NCBI RefSeq assembly: GCF_900156575.1 | Contig: NZ_FTNY01000001.1 | Coordinates: 744,001 to 808,000 of the forward strand | Direction: 5' to 3' | Length of the DNA stretch: 64,000 nt | Source of the DNA: Chryseobacterium shigense | GTDB taxonomy: Bacteria > Bacteroidota > Bacteroidia > Flavobacteriales > Weeksellaceae | Shown here: positions 32,149 to 42,077 of the stretch, one piece after another | Layout: the number at the start of each line of letters is the position of its first letter | Numbering within the stretch: the stretch's first letter is position 1 | The notes under the pieces: generated by a model | The model's input: only the letters and a program-made list of their open reading frames with translations | Databases searched by the model: none | What the model was told of the DNA's origin: nothing | Program-made: the position numbers and the translations under genes

Positions 32149-33936
32149 ATGGCAAAACTTAAAAAAACAGAGATTGAAGCATCCTTAGTTTCTCAAGATC
32201 CCACAGTACCAAAGCCTAAACTAACAAAACTTATCATTAAAAACTATCGATGCATAGGAACAACTCCTGTGGTAATTGATCTTGATGAAGTTGTAGTTTT
32301 AGTAGGAGCTAATAATGTCGGAAAAAGCTCTATTTTAAAAGCGTATGAATTAGCAATGTCACAAGGTTCAGGAAAAGCTAATCTAAGTATAGAAGATTTC
32401 CCAAACAATAAGGTCGATTTGGGTCACTTACCAGAAATAGAAATTCATACAATAGTATATGATAATGCTCCAGGGGACCAGTGGATTGAAAGACTTGAGA
32501 ATGGGGATTCAATTGTTAAAGAAAAATTTATTTGGGAAAAAGAAGGTAAACCAATTAGACAAGGTTGGGACGTAGAACTTCAAGAATGGAGTGAAAATGT
32601 TCCTTGGGGAGCTCCAAATGTCGCTAATTCCCGGAGGCCAGAGCCTCATAAAGTAGATGCATTCGACTCTCCTGAAAAGCAAGCAGAGGAAATTAAGAAA
32701 CTACTTATGCAAGCACTGAACGAAAGAGTTAAAAATTATAAAAGTAATAATGAAGATAATACAGAGGAAAATGATTATCAAAAATTATTGAACCAAGTAA
32801 AAGATTTACAAAAAAGGATTTTGGAGGAAGCTAAAGATCAAATAGATGAAGTAAATTTGGAATTAACTAACTTAATCAGCAAAGTTTTTCCAAATTACAA
32901 AATCGATTTTGACGCAAAGGCTGAGGATAATTTAGACAATGCAATAAATTTATTTAAAACTGATGCCCAACTTCTTATGGGACCAAATGATGGCTATCTT
33001 AGCACAATTGATAGACAAGGAAGTGGTGCAAGAAGAACTTTATTGTGGACTGCAATAAAATTTATTTCTGAAAATAATCATAAAAATAAACCTGAAGGGG
33101 CTATTACAAGACCACATCTATTATTAATAGATGAACCAGAACTATGTTTACACCCTAATGCAATTAGAGAAGCATGTAATTTACTATATGAATTACCACA
33201 AACAGGAAACTGGCAGGTAATGATCACTACACACTCTCCAATCTTCATAGATTTCTCTAAAGATAACACCACAATAATTAAGGTAGAAAAAACTGAAAGT
33301 GGAGAAATAAAGGGGACAACGGTTTTCCGACCTGATAAAGTTGATTTAGATAATGATGACAAAAGAAATCTGAAACTATTAAATTTATGTGATCCGTATG
33401 TTGCTGAATTTTTCTTTGGTGGTAAAGTTATTGTTGTAGAAGGAGATACTGAATACACTGCATTTAACTACATTAAACAGCAAAAACCTGATCTATATAA
33501 CAATATCAATATTATCAGAGCAAGAGGAAAGGCAACAATTGTCTCATTAATAAAAATATTGAATCATTTTGGATCTAATTATTCTGTTTTGCATGACTGC
33601 GATAAACCAAGAATTACAACTAAAAAAGGTAAAGATATGGCAAATCCAGCATGGGGAAATAACCCAAATATTCTACATGCTATAAATTCAAAACCAGCAA
33701 GCACCTCCACAAGATTATTAGCTTCACTTCCCAACTTTGAACAAGCATACTTCGGAACTGTTGCTGAAGAGGAAAAACCATATAATGCACTAAAAAAAAT
33801 AGAGGAAAATCCAGAACTATTTCATATCATAGAAACTTTACTAAAAGCTTTAATCGATTTTGAATCTGAAACACCAATAAATTGCACTGAATGGAGCTCT
33901 ATAGAGGATTTACTGGAAAAAGTAAATGCTATTTAA
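32149..33936 (+). CDS. OLD-family ATPase/TOPRIM endonuclease (probable phage defence)
   Basis: 595 residues. Walker A is GANNVGKSS (53-61), a charged coiled-coil insert runs about 160-245, and the ABC-like signature region and Walker B LLLIDEPELCLHP lie near 324-336. The H-loop is ITTHSP near 360. A TOPRIM domain follows: VVEGDTE near 429, then LHDCDKP near 483. This is the layout of OLD nucleases and of GajA of the Gabija system. No UvrD-like GajB gene follows, so it is best called a stand-alone OLD protein. AT-rich, with HTH copy 2 upstream. Confidence 0.9.
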   Translation: MAKLKKTEIEASLVSQDPTVPKPKLTKLIIKNYRCIGTTPVVIDLDEVVVLVGANNVGKSSILKAYELAMSQGSGKANLSIEDFPNNKVDLGHLPEIEIHTIVYDNAPGDQWIERLENGDSIVKEKFIWEKEGKPIRQGWDVELQEWSENVPWGAPNVANSRRPEPHKVDAFDSPEKQAEEIKKLLMQALNERVKNYKSNNEDNTEENDYQKLLNQVKDLQKRILEEAKDQIDEVNLELTNLISKVFPNYKIDFDAKAEDNLDNAINLFKTDAQLLMGPNDGYLSTIDRQGSGARRTLLWTAIKFISENNHKNKPEGAITRPHLLLIDEPELCLHPNAIREACNLLYELPQTGNWQVMITTHSPIFIDFSKDNTTIIKVEKTESGEIKGTTVFRPDKVDLDNDDKRNLKLLNLCDPYVAEFFFGGKVIVVEGDTEYTAFNYIKQQKPDLYNNINIIRARGKATIVSLIKILNHFGSNYSVLHDCDKPRITTKKGKDMANPAWGNNPNILHAINSKPASTSTRLLASLPNFEQAYFGTVAEEEKPYNALKKIEENPELFHIIETLLKALIDFESETPINCTEWSSIEDLLEKVNAI

Positions 33937-33940
33937 TTCT

Positions 33941-33981
33941 ATCATTTCAGTTCCGAATTTGGATTTCGGAACTGAAATGAT
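33941..33981 (+). terminator. 17-bp perfect hairpin after the OLD-type gene
   Basis: ATCATTTCAGTTCCGAA (33941-33957) pairs perfectly with 33965-33981 around a 7-base loop, 4 bases after the stop codon. There is no T-run, so it may act as an RNA stabiliser or as a terminator of another type. The following 250 bases hold nothing recognised. Confidence 0.65.
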
Positions 33982-34236
33982 AAATTTAAGGTACTAACAA
34001 CCTGTAACGTCACAATCTTAAAATTCAATTTTAAGTAAAGTAGGCTTAGCAAAAACAACATCTTAAAAAACTCACTGATTAAACTAGAATTCCTCTAATT
34101 CACAAGATCATACAGAAATTTTTATTGCATACTCTACAAACTCTGTCGCACTGGTGTAATATCCAGCACAATCCCATAAAAAAATTCATGCAATTTTTTT
34201 TCAATCATAATTTTCTTTAACATTGCAAAAAAAACC

Positions 34237-34788
34237 ATGAAAAACTTAAAATTAGTGTTGGCAGCTATTGTCATCCTGTTCTCGGCAATAAATCTAACGG
34301 CACAAAAAAAGAAACCGGCGGCTCCGTCACAACGTGGGCCTATGGAAATGCCAAAAGAAGCTGAAGTCCAGGTCATGGCCGGAGGCGAGAAAGGCATAAG
34401 CTATTATTATAAAACCAACGATCGGGTTACCTTTACCTATGATGCCAGCTCTAAAAATGCAGATGTATACATTACGGAAGACGGTACCAAAAAATTAATG
34501 TATAAAGCCAAACTGGATGGTACAGGCGTAGATACCAAGCTAAAAGCACGAATCTATCATTATAAAATATACAGTTTAGATCGTAAAACCCTTTTATTCA
34601 CCTACGAATCTGAAACAGCAGTGACCAGCTTAATAAAAATGATCGCTGTATCTCCTACAAAAACCTCCACCATTCTTGATTTTTCCCAGGCATTCGGCCC
34701 TGATGAATATACGCTTGGTAAAACAGAAACGTTTGAGAAATTCCCTGTTTTCTTATATTATTCCATATTTGATGCACCCAAAAAGTAA
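34237..34788 (+). CDS. Secreted hypothetical protein
   Basis: 183 residues with a signal peptide ending NLTAQ (about residue 22), a Lys/Pro-rich linker (KKKPAAPSQRGPMEMPK), and a compact beta-rich domain (about 50-183) containing VTFTYDASSKNADVYITEDG and FEKFPVFLYYS. No family recognised. Single gene with a terminator. Confidence 0.72.
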   Translation: MKNLKLVLAAIVILFSAINLTAQKKKPAAPSQRGPMEMPKEAEVQVMAGGEKGISYYYKTNDRVTFTYDASSKNADVYITEDGTKKLMYKAKLDGTGVDTKLKARIYHYKIYSLDRKTLLFTYESETAVTSLIKMIAVSPTKTSTILDFSQAFGPDEYTLGKTETFEKFPVFLYYSIFDAPKK

Positions 34789-34810
34789 TTGCAGTATTGT
34801 ACAGCATATA

Positions 34811-34848
34811 AAATCTCCGGAGTCAGCAGACTTTGGAGATTTTTTTCC
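34811..34848 (+). terminator. Terminator of the secreted hypothetical gene
   Basis: AAATCTCC (34811-34818) pairs with GGAGATTT (34835-34842), followed by a T-run. The arm resembles the GAAGTCTCC repeat family. The rest of the gap to 35,087 shows nothing further. Confidence 0.7.
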
Positions 34849-35087
34849 CATTAGATCTTGTAAAACGTGATTGAAAAAACAGAAAAGAACAGTACACTTC
34901 AATAAACAGAAAAGTAAAATCACTGCTGAATAATGAGAGATCTAAATACCTTACATAAGTCCATTGCATAGTAAGCCCGGCAGACGTCAGGAAAAAACCT
35001 AAAAAAACAGATAACGGAGGTTATTATCCATTTTTAAAGCCTTTAAATGATTACATTAGCAGTGAATTAAAATGCGCTAAGATTTCT

Positions 35088-37478
35088 ATGAAAAATATAT
35101 TCTTTGTATTGCTTATTTCAATGGTACAACCGGTACTGGCACAGACTAAATTAGAAAAAGCAATTACCAGTCTTGAGAATAATTACGATCAGGAAAAAGT
35201 ATACCTGCTTACCGATAAATCACAATATGCAGCGGGTGACAAAATCTGGTTTAAAAGTTTTGTTTTTGATGGATACAACCGTTCTACATTATCCACTACC
35301 CTATTTGTGGAACTGTACAATGCTGATAAAAAATTAATAGACTGGAAAACAATACTTCTGACCAATGGTGAAGGCAGCGGAGATTTCCAGCTAAAAGAAG
35401 ATCTTCCTGAACAGGTTTATTTTGTAAGAGCTTATACGCCTTACATGACGAATTTTAACGAAGATTTTCAGATGGTAAAAACCATTCCGGTGTACAATCC
35501 TCAGTCCACTGAATCACTGGCGATTTCCAAAAGTTCCGACTGGTCTGCCAAAGCCTTTCCGGAAGGCGGAAATTTCATTAACGGGATGCCTACAAAATTT
35601 GCCGTAAGATTATCAGGCACTGCTACCCTGCCGGAAAACTGGACCGGAAAAGTCATTGATGCCCAAAATCCCAACGTCCCTATCACGACATTTAAATCTT
35701 TTGACAGAAATGTTGCCTCTTTTAAAATTACTCCTGCTACAGGTAAAAAATACCAGGTGATTGTTCAGGATAATGCAGGGAAAAGTCAAACAATAGATTT
35801 GCCGCAAGTGGCAGACAGCGGTCTCAGTTTAGAAGTTTACAGCTCTAAAGAAGGAATTAAATATACTTTGAAAGGAGTTAATTTAAAACAACAGCTTCAA
35901 AACTATAAAATTGTAGGAACCATCAGCAATCATCTTGCCTACAAAGCCAATATTAAAAACGTCACGAATGAAGCTTCAAGTCTTATTCCTACAAAAATCA
36001 GCAATGGAGCAAACTGTATTTTGCAATTGGCCATTTTTGATGAGCAGGACCATTGTGTTGCCCAAAGGCTTTGCTTTATAAAACCAGACCAACTAAAAAT
36101 TGAAAAAGCAGAGATTATAGCCCAGAACATCAAACAAACCCCAAGAGCTTTCAACAGCATTGATCTTTCCCCGGAATCTTATTTTAAAAACTACACCGTT
36201 TTAGTAAGTGAGGATGATGGAACCCAGAAGCCGGAAGAAGAAAATCTTCTGAGTGGACTCTGGTTAACGGGAGATTTTACAGCAAAAATAGACAGTCCGG
36301 CACAGTATTTTTCTAAAAATGCCAATACTGAAGCTTTGGACGCCCTCCTGATTTCTGAAAAGTGGCAAAGATTTGACTGGAATTCTGTGCTTAGCGGAGC
36401 TGTACCAAGCCTTAAAACCAATTCTCAAAAGTTTCTTTCTTACAAGGTAAAGCCTATTCAAAACGGCTCCCTACTAATCAATACTAATGTAAATTTAATG
36501 TTGAAACTAGGCAAGGATGAGCCTGTTATTAATCAATTTACAACGGATCAAAACGGATATGCTTATTTAAATAATCTTAACTATGATGAACCCCTGGACG
36601 TTTCATTATTTGTTAATAAAGAATCAGGTACCGATAACTTATTTGTTACCATAGAACCATTGGTGACCCCCACATCATTCAAAGGTAATTTTCCGGGCAC
36701 AAAATATACCTTGGTAAAATCCGGTGAAAATAAAACCATTTCCAAAGCCGTTTCCAGAGCTATCAATACTCAGAGAAACACTAAAAAAACAGAGAATACT
36801 GATGTTCAGATTGAAGAAGTAAAACTGGTAGGAAAAAAACAAGATCCAAAAGAAGAGCTGGACAAGCAACTGTCTACCGGAATGTTTAATTCTATGAATT
36901 CTACTATATTTGATTTCGTGAATGAAGACCAGCATGTTGCCGGCTCAAGCAATATATTGGACTGGCTACAGGGAAGAGCTGCCGGCTTAACATTTCATAG
37001 AAATAATTCAGGTGTCAACGTCCCTTACATCCGTGGCCAGCAAGCGAAGATGTATCTGGATGAAATGCCTACTGATGCTTCAATGATAGCCAATCTCCCT
37101 GTAAGCAATATTGCTATGGTTAAAATTCTTAAAGGAGCAGGATTAGTAGGTGATGCGGTAGCCATTTACACGATGAGAGGGAATATGAAATCTAAAAACA
37201 ATGAAAAAGAAACACAGAAGAACAACTCATCTGTGATCAAAGGATATGATCATCCTTCGGAATTCCCTATTGAAATGCTGGATAACGATGATCCTGCCAA
37301 GAAAGTCGACAATGATACCCGGGAAACCCTTTACTGGAATCCAAATTTATTTGACAGCGACTACGTTCCCCCAAGAATTAAATTTTTCAATAATGACAGT
37401 GCAAAACAATTTAAAGTATTGATCATAAGCTTCGATGAAGACGATAATCTTTTGTATGATCAACAAATTTTTAAATAA
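35088..37478 (+). CDS. Secreted MG2-like protein with TonB-receptor plug-like domain
   Basis: 796 residues with a signal peptide ending VLAQ (about residue 19). The N-terminus (EKVYLLTDKSQYAAGDKIWF, then FVELYN and GDFQLKEDLPEQVYFVRAYT) is the macroglobulin MG2-like fold common in large Bacteroidota envelope proteins. Near 625-705 a plug-like segment is seen: SSNILDWLQGRAAGLTF, VPYIRGQQAKMYLDEMP, IAMVKILKGAG. There is no TonB-dependent barrel. Such proteins are thought to take part in outer-membrane transport or assembly, but their role is not established. Confidence 0.82.
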   Translation: MKNIFFVLLISMVQPVLAQTKLEKAITSLENNYDQEKVYLLTDKSQYAAGDKIWFKSFVFDGYNRSTLSTTLFVELYNADKKLIDWKTILLTNGEGSGDFQLKEDLPEQVYFVRAYTPYMTNFNEDFQMVKTIPVYNPQSTESLAISKSSDWSAKAFPEGGNFINGMPTKFAVRLSGTATLPENWTGKVIDAQNPNVPITTFKSFDRNVASFKITPATGKKYQVIVQDNAGKSQTIDLPQVADSGLSLEVYSSKEGIKYTLKGVNLKQQLQNYKIVGTISNHLAYKANIKNVTNEASSLIPTKISNGANCILQLAIFDEQDHCVAQRLCFIKPDQLKIEKAEIIAQNIKQTPRAFNSIDLSPESYFKNYTVLVSEDDGTQKPEEENLLSGLWLTGDFTAKIDSPAQYFSKNANTEALDALLISEKWQRFDWNSVLSGAVPSLKTNSQKFLSYKVKPIQNGSLLINTNVNLMLKLGKDEPVINQFTTDQNGYAYLNNLNYDEPLDVSLFVNKESGTDNLFVTIEPLVTPTSFKGNFPGTKYTLVKSGENKTISKAVSRAINTQRNTKKTENTDVQIEEVKLVGKKQDPKEELDKQLSTGMFNSMNSTIFDFVNEDQHVAGSSNILDWLQGRAAGLTFHRNNSGVNVPYIRGQQAKMYLDEMPTDASMIANLPVSNIAMVKILKGAGLVGDAVAIYTMRGNMKSKNNEKETQKNNSSVIKGYDHPSEFPIEMLDNDDPAKKVDNDTRETLYWNPNLFDSDYVPPRIKFFNNDSAKQFKVLIISFDEDDNLLYDQQIFK

Positions 37479-37498
37479 TATATTTTTCCGGATTAAAA

Positions 37499-37534
37499 AA
37501 GCCTTTCAGTTTCCCTGAAAGGCTTTCTTTTTTT
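37499..37534 (+). terminator. Terminator of the MG2/plug protein gene
   Basis: AAGCCTTTCAG (37499-37509) pairs perfectly with CTGAAAGGCTT (37515-37525), followed by a T-run. The remaining 245 bases before VgrG are AT-rich with nothing recognised. Confidence 0.9.
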
Positions 37535-37781
37535 AATAATTATGGGTTCACGAATGTGAATATCTTCTATGAAAATGCATCAGAAAGCAGCTCATCCAGA
37601 GCTTTAATTCAATTTAATATCGGTTTATTTTTAAATCATTAATCTAAAGCTACTTGGGGCAGAATTTTCAGTCAATCGTAGTTTTACTACAATTTTTCAG
37701 ATTTAATGTAATTTTATATTGAGTACTGTGTTTTTTATCTAACTTAGGTGACATAATATCACAAAAAACGCACAATATATT

Positions 37782-39665
37782 ATGAAAAACACCTCAAATT
37801 CTGATAAAGTTTCAGAAAACCATATTTCGGGCATCAACCGTGTGGTAAAACTGGAAATTGTGGTTGAGGGCAAGGCTATCAATCACTTTAAACACTTTCG
37901 TTTACAACAAAGTGCAAGAAAGCACCATGATTTTGAACTCGTATTGGCGCATGATTCTCTGGGCGAAGTACAAAATCACAACCTTGAACAGGCCCAAAAG
38001 TTTCTAGGAAAAAGAATCACCATTGTTTTTAAATATAAAGATGCTGAAAATGAAAGCCCCGAAAGAACATTTGTGGGCCTCATTACCAAAGTAGCCTTTA
38101 GTCAGGAAAAAATGAGTCTGGGAAATATTATCTTAAAAGGAAAAAGCCCTACTATTCTCATGGATTCTGCCCCCCATACCCAAAGTTTCGGAGGAGACCA
38201 AATGGTGAATACCAATATTATTGCCAACCGGATTATCAAGGAAACGCTGGGATCAAGCAAATTTGATTTCAGGATAGATACCCAGAATAAAAGTTATATC
38301 AGCTACAGTTCACAATACAACGAAACCCATTACAATTACCTTACAAGGATTGCAGAAGCCTATGGAGAACAGTTTTATTATGATGGTGAAATTCTACATT
38401 TCGGAAAACTTCCCTCTTCTGAAAAACCGATCCAGCTGGTGTATGGAAGCAATGTGAATGATGTGAATGTAGAACTGAAAGCCGTTCACACCAAACCGGA
38501 ATACTTCGGCTATAACAGCAGCAGCCATACTAAAATGGTGGGTGTGGATGACCGTATACAACATTTGGGAGAATTGTCTTCCAAAGCCTATGACCTCAAC
38601 GATAGCATTTTCACAACCCGGTCATTGACACCTACTCCCATCAATGCCAATATGTTCCGTGATGTAGATGATTCCCAGAAGAGTGCAAGAGGAAGTAAAG
38701 CTGTAGAGGTCTTTACCGTTTCAGGCCATACCACAGTTCCGTTCCTATATATCGGCTGTGTTGCAGATCTGGCCATGAGAAAGACGAACAGCAATGATAC
38801 TTCGCATTTTACAACACTTATGGTGACAGAGGTGAGCCATGAAGTAGATGCCAGAGGATATTATACAGGAAGCTTTGAAGCCATCGCTGAAGGGACAGGT
38901 TTTATGCCAAAACCAGATTTTGAAATGCCTAAAGCAGAACCGCAGGTAGCCACCGTAATATCCAATGTAGATCCATTGAATCAGGGAAGAATCCAGGTCC
39001 GGTTTGACTGGCAGGTGAATGATACGACTCATTTTATAAGAATGATGAGCCCGGATGCTGGGGGAACTGATGCCATCACTCAAAACAGAGGTTTTGTAGC
39101 CATTCCTGAGATTGGCGATCAGGTGATGGTGGGATTTGAATACCACAACCCTGATTTTCCCTTTGCAATGGGCGGAATGTTTCACGGGAAGGTAGGCCTG
39201 GGCGGAGGCATCGACAACCATTTAAAATCTATACAGACGAGAAGCGGTATTATGGTTTTAATGAATGATGCCGAAAAAAGTGTCACCATTAAAGATCCAA
39301 GCGGAAATACTTATTTTATGGATGGTCAGGGTAACATTCATGTTACTGCACCAAAGAATATGACTTTTACAGCAGGAGAAGATATGAAGATTTCAGTGGG
39401 ACGAAATATGACCACTAAAATCGGACAGGACAGTACCCTGAATATTGGAAATGACCATACTGAATCTATTACAAAAAGATACACTCAAACCTCTGAAAAT
39501 AAAAGTGTAACCGTTAAAAAAGATCAGACAGAAAGCACAGGTAATACCTTTAAAAGTATTTCCGGAGAAGCGGATATACAGACTTCTAAGGGCGATTTAA
39601 AATTGAGAGGATCATCATTAGCCGTATTCCAGGGAGGAAAAGACGTGAAAGTAAGTAAAGGCTAA
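37782..39665 (+). CDS. vgrG: VgrG, type VI secretion spike protein
   Basis: 627 residues without a signal peptide. The gp27-like part (about 20-370) is followed by the gp5 OB-fold-like part with VDPLNQGRIQVRFDW, MMSPDAGG, GFVAIPEIGDQVMVGFEY and NPDFPFAMGGMF, then a beta-helical tail of repeats (about 540-627). It forms the tip trimer that carries effectors out of the cell by the Bacteroidota (T6SSiii) secretion system. No C-terminal toxin extension is present. The sheath, baseplate and membrane genes are not in the window. It heads the cargo island that follows. Confidence 0.95.
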   Translation: MKNTSNSDKVSENHISGINRVVKLEIVVEGKAINHFKHFRLQQSARKHHDFELVLAHDSLGEVQNHNLEQAQKFLGKRITIVFKYKDAENESPERTFVGLITKVAFSQEKMSLGNIILKGKSPTILMDSAPHTQSFGGDQMVNTNIIANRIIKETLGSSKFDFRIDTQNKSYISYSSQYNETHYNYLTRIAEAYGEQFYYDGEILHFGKLPSSEKPIQLVYGSNVNDVNVELKAVHTKPEYFGYNSSSHTKMVGVDDRIQHLGELSSKAYDLNDSIFTTRSLTPTPINANMFRDVDDSQKSARGSKAVEVFTVSGHTTVPFLYIGCVADLAMRKTNSNDTSHFTTLMVTEVSHEVDARGYYTGSFEAIAEGTGFMPKPDFEMPKAEPQVATVISNVDPLNQGRIQVRFDWQVNDTTHFIRMMSPDAGGTDAITQNRGFVAIPEIGDQVMVGFEYHNPDFPFAMGGMFHGKVGLGGGIDNHLKSIQTRSGIMVLMNDAEKSVTIKDPSGNTYFMDGQGNIHVTAPKNMTFTAGEDMKISVGRNMTTKIGQDSTLNIGNDHTESITKRYTQTSENKSVTVKKDQTESTGNTFKSISGEADIQTSKGDLKLRGSSLAVFQGGKDVKVSKG

Positions 39666-39756
39666 ATGCATAACGGATGTGAAAGTAAGTTTTCATTGGT
39701 TCCGGATAAATATAATTACGGCCTCAACAATTGAATGCAATCCAAAATAGTAACAC

Positions 39757-41436
39757 ATGGAAGATCAGAATACTTCAGCGCATGATCGTAAGCTTTCTGA
39801 AAAAAGAGCAGAAAAACAAAAAAAAGCAAACGAAGATTCTCCTTTAGAAAAAAGAGAAATGGTCATGCATGGAGCGAAGTTGAAGTGTCCCTACGCTCAG
39901 GCGCCAGGCGCACTGAAAGTGACCTCTAACGAAATCAACCTTCAGGATAAGATATTTGCTACAGAGGGGGATGGAAATAACATGGTCAACCTTCAATTTA
40001 AAGGAACCTGCGGACACCCCAAATGGCCCGCAAGAAAAATGTCTCCTCCTCCCTGCATGAGCGTCATAAAATTGAGCCCGTGGCAAAACCTGGGAACCTC
40101 GATTATACAGGAACAAACAACCTTAGTAAAAGAGTCTTTTATCACTTGTGACCCTGAATTTAATACTGCTGTTGCGAAGCCAATTCCAAAGGTGGAAAGT
40201 ATAAAAAGTGAGATTCAAAATGATGAAACTCCTAAAATTATTGATGCCTACTTTGTGAAATGGATTTCAGAGAAAGGCACTCCTGTTGAAAAGGAAGAGG
40301 AAGTCTACAACAAAAAATTGGGTAAAAAAGTTTCCGTAAAAAAGAAAGTAGAGACCACCAAAATATCTACGGAAAGAATAACAGAACGGGGATTAAGTTA
40401 TCAGGTTGCTCTCGTTGTTGATACTGAAGGACTTTCAGGAAAAAAAATAAAGGTTAAAATTAAAAGCGGTAAAAATAAGGTCTTAACAGATGTTGATGCT
40501 GAAGTAAATTTAATCGATATAAAAGAGGTAGAGAAAGTTACAGACGCTTCAAAATATGCGGGTGTCAAAGCAAAAAGTGAATTTGAAATAGAGGTTGATA
40601 ATTTTGCAAATGATCCTACGATAGAAAATTCAAGTCAGTTCAAAAACAAAGCAGTGCTCAAGCTAATGCTTAATCAACGTGCTGATGATTTATCATTTAA
40701 TTTAGCAAAACTCATAGCAGCAAGCCCAGACAAAGAAGCATCGGTATACATAGAAGTTACTTCTGATGAACCAAAAATTGAATATCTTGGTAACCAAGGA
40801 AGTAGTAGCTTAAAAAATACCTTCTTAAATGAATTAGGGAAATATTTCAAAATAAAATACCTGGAACAGCCATGGGTTATTAAGGCCCGCGAAGAACAGG
40901 AACTTGGTGTTTCAGAATCCACCCATTGCTCAAAAATCATAGATGAATACCACGCTATAAACCGACAAAATAAACCAAAAGCCTGTGCGAATACTGATAA
41001 CAGTTCCTGGTGTGCTTCATTTGTAGGCTGGTGTTTAAAAAACAGCGGATATTCTGCCCAATTAGATCCGGGTGCTTATACATACGGAGAAGAAAAGACC
41101 AGATACAGAGCTGGTTTCAAGAAAAATCCAACAGATAAAAAAGGTTTGGAAAAAGAAGAATTTGATGATCCGGTATGGGGCAAACTTATAGCAGGTAATC
41201 AACCTTTAGTGGGTTCAATATGTGTTTTACTAAATAAGCATCACGTAAGTATAGCTGTTGGAAAGAGTAGTGATGGGAAAACCATATATTATCTGGGAGG
41301 AAATCAGGGAAACAAAGTTTGTGTGGGAACTTTCGGGCAAAGAACCTCTTCCATATATCCTACAGAATACACCAAAAAATCTGAAGATGATGAATTACCA
41401 ATTTACTATACAAAAAATGAAAAGCTTAGTTACTAG
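39757..41436 (+). CDS. T6SS effector: PAAR-like (DUF4280) and NlpC/P60-like amidase
   Basis: 559 residues. Residues about 35-132 form the DUF4280 PAAR-like spike tip (MVMHGAKLKCPYAQ, CGHPKWPARKMSPPPC). A middle domain from about 160 begins IIDAYFVKW (YFVK at 165-168), a mark shared with the effectors at 42,705 and 46,410. The C-terminal domain (about 370-550) looks like the TIGR02594 group of NlpC/P60-type hydrolases: catalytic Cys419 in SSWCASFVGWC, His495/496 in NKHHVSIAVG, and YYLGGNQGN. It should cleave peptidoglycan peptides or amide bonds in the target periplasm. The immunity gene overlaps its end by 20 bases. Confidence 0.88.
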   Translation: MEDQNTSAHDRKLSEKRAEKQKKANEDSPLEKREMVMHGAKLKCPYAQAPGALKVTSNEINLQDKIFATEGDGNNMVNLQFKGTCGHPKWPARKMSPPPCMSVIKLSPWQNLGTSIIQEQTTLVKESFITCDPEFNTAVAKPIPKVESIKSEIQNDETPKIIDAYFVKWISEKGTPVEKEEEVYNKKLGKKVSVKKKVETTKISTERITERGLSYQVALVVDTEGLSGKKIKVKIKSGKNKVLTDVDAEVNLIDIKEVEKVTDASKYAGVKAKSEFEIEVDNFANDPTIENSSQFKNKAVLKLMLNQRADDLSFNLAKLIAASPDKEASVYIEVTSDEPKIEYLGNQGSSSLKNTFLNELGKYFKIKYLEQPWVIKAREEQELGVSESTHCSKIIDEYHAINRQNKPKACANTDNSSWCASFVGWCLKNSGYSAQLDPGAYTYGEEKTRYRAGFKKNPTDKKGLEKEEFDDPVWGKLIAGNQPLVGSICVLLNKHHVSIAVGKSSDGKTIYYLGGNQGNKVCVGTFGQRTSSIYPTEYTKKSEDDELPIYYTKNEKLSY

Positions 41437-41992
41437 TTTGATCGTATTTTTCTTTATACCTGTTTTCGGGCAAAAGTCGGTTAATGATACTTTGAAAAGG
41501 TATTATCAGGATTCATTGATCATCCATAAAAACTTTAAAGACGGAACAGTGTCCAATAAGCTTACGGTAAAAGTAATTAATCCCTGTAACGCTGAAAAAA
41601 ACAGATTTGACGGAGCGGTAACCATTATCAGTGCTGCAGTCAAAAATAAAAATTACAGCGATAGTATAGTTTACAATTATCCCTATGCACAATCAGGTTT
41701 AATCAATTTAAAAACAAATAATATATCTAGTTATAACATCAATAAGCATGAGGCTATCTTCATCCCCTTTACGTATTGCGGGAATTGGGATAATGATACA
41801 AAAGTCTCGTACATTATCTTGTATAACCAGAAAAAATATCTGTATCATATAAAATATTATTGTGGAGAAGATGGGAAATGTATGCTCAATGATAATCTAA
41901 ATAATACATTAAAAGATTTACCCTCAACATTAAGATTAAAAATTAGTAAAGACTTGGCAACAAAGTATAATAAATCAAGTGATTTTCAATAA
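41417..41992 (+). CDS. Probable periplasmic immunity protein to the NlpC/P60-like effector
   Basis: 191 residues from MKSLVTSLIVFFFIPVFGQ, which is a signal peptide. A longer open frame begins upstream inside the effector gene, but only this start gives export. It overlaps the effector gene by 20 bases, typical of toxin-immunity pairs. The mature protein is beta-rich and contains Cys residues (NPCN, FTYCGNW, YYCGEDGKC) that may form disulfides. No known family recognised; the immunity role comes from position and periplasmic location. Confidence 0.75.
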   Translation: MKSLVTSLIVFFFIPVFGQKSVNDTLKRYYQDSLIIHKNFKDGTVSNKLTVKVINPCNAEKNRFDGAVTIISAAVKNKNYSDSIVYNYPYAQSGLINLKTNNISSYNINKHEAIFIPFTYCGNWDNDTKVSYIILYNQKKYLYHIKYYCGEDGKCMLNDNLNNTLKDLPSTLRLKISKDLATKYNKSSDFQ

Positions 41993-42077
41993 TGAGCTCA
42001 AAATAAAACGTATGAAAAACTGAAGAAGATAAAAAACCATTTGGACCATAAATGAAGAATAGATGTAAAATATTTAA

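Noticed and set aside
32149..33936. Gabija system (GajA with GajB)
   Set aside because: Only the OLD-type GajA-like protein is present; the following genes are a secreted protein and an MG2-like protein, with no UvrD-like helicase.
41258..41416. Longer version of the first immunity protein starting inside the effector gene
   Set aside because: The later ATG at 41,417 gives a proper signal peptide, needed for a periplasmic immunity protein; the upstream part is only the effector sequence read in another frame.
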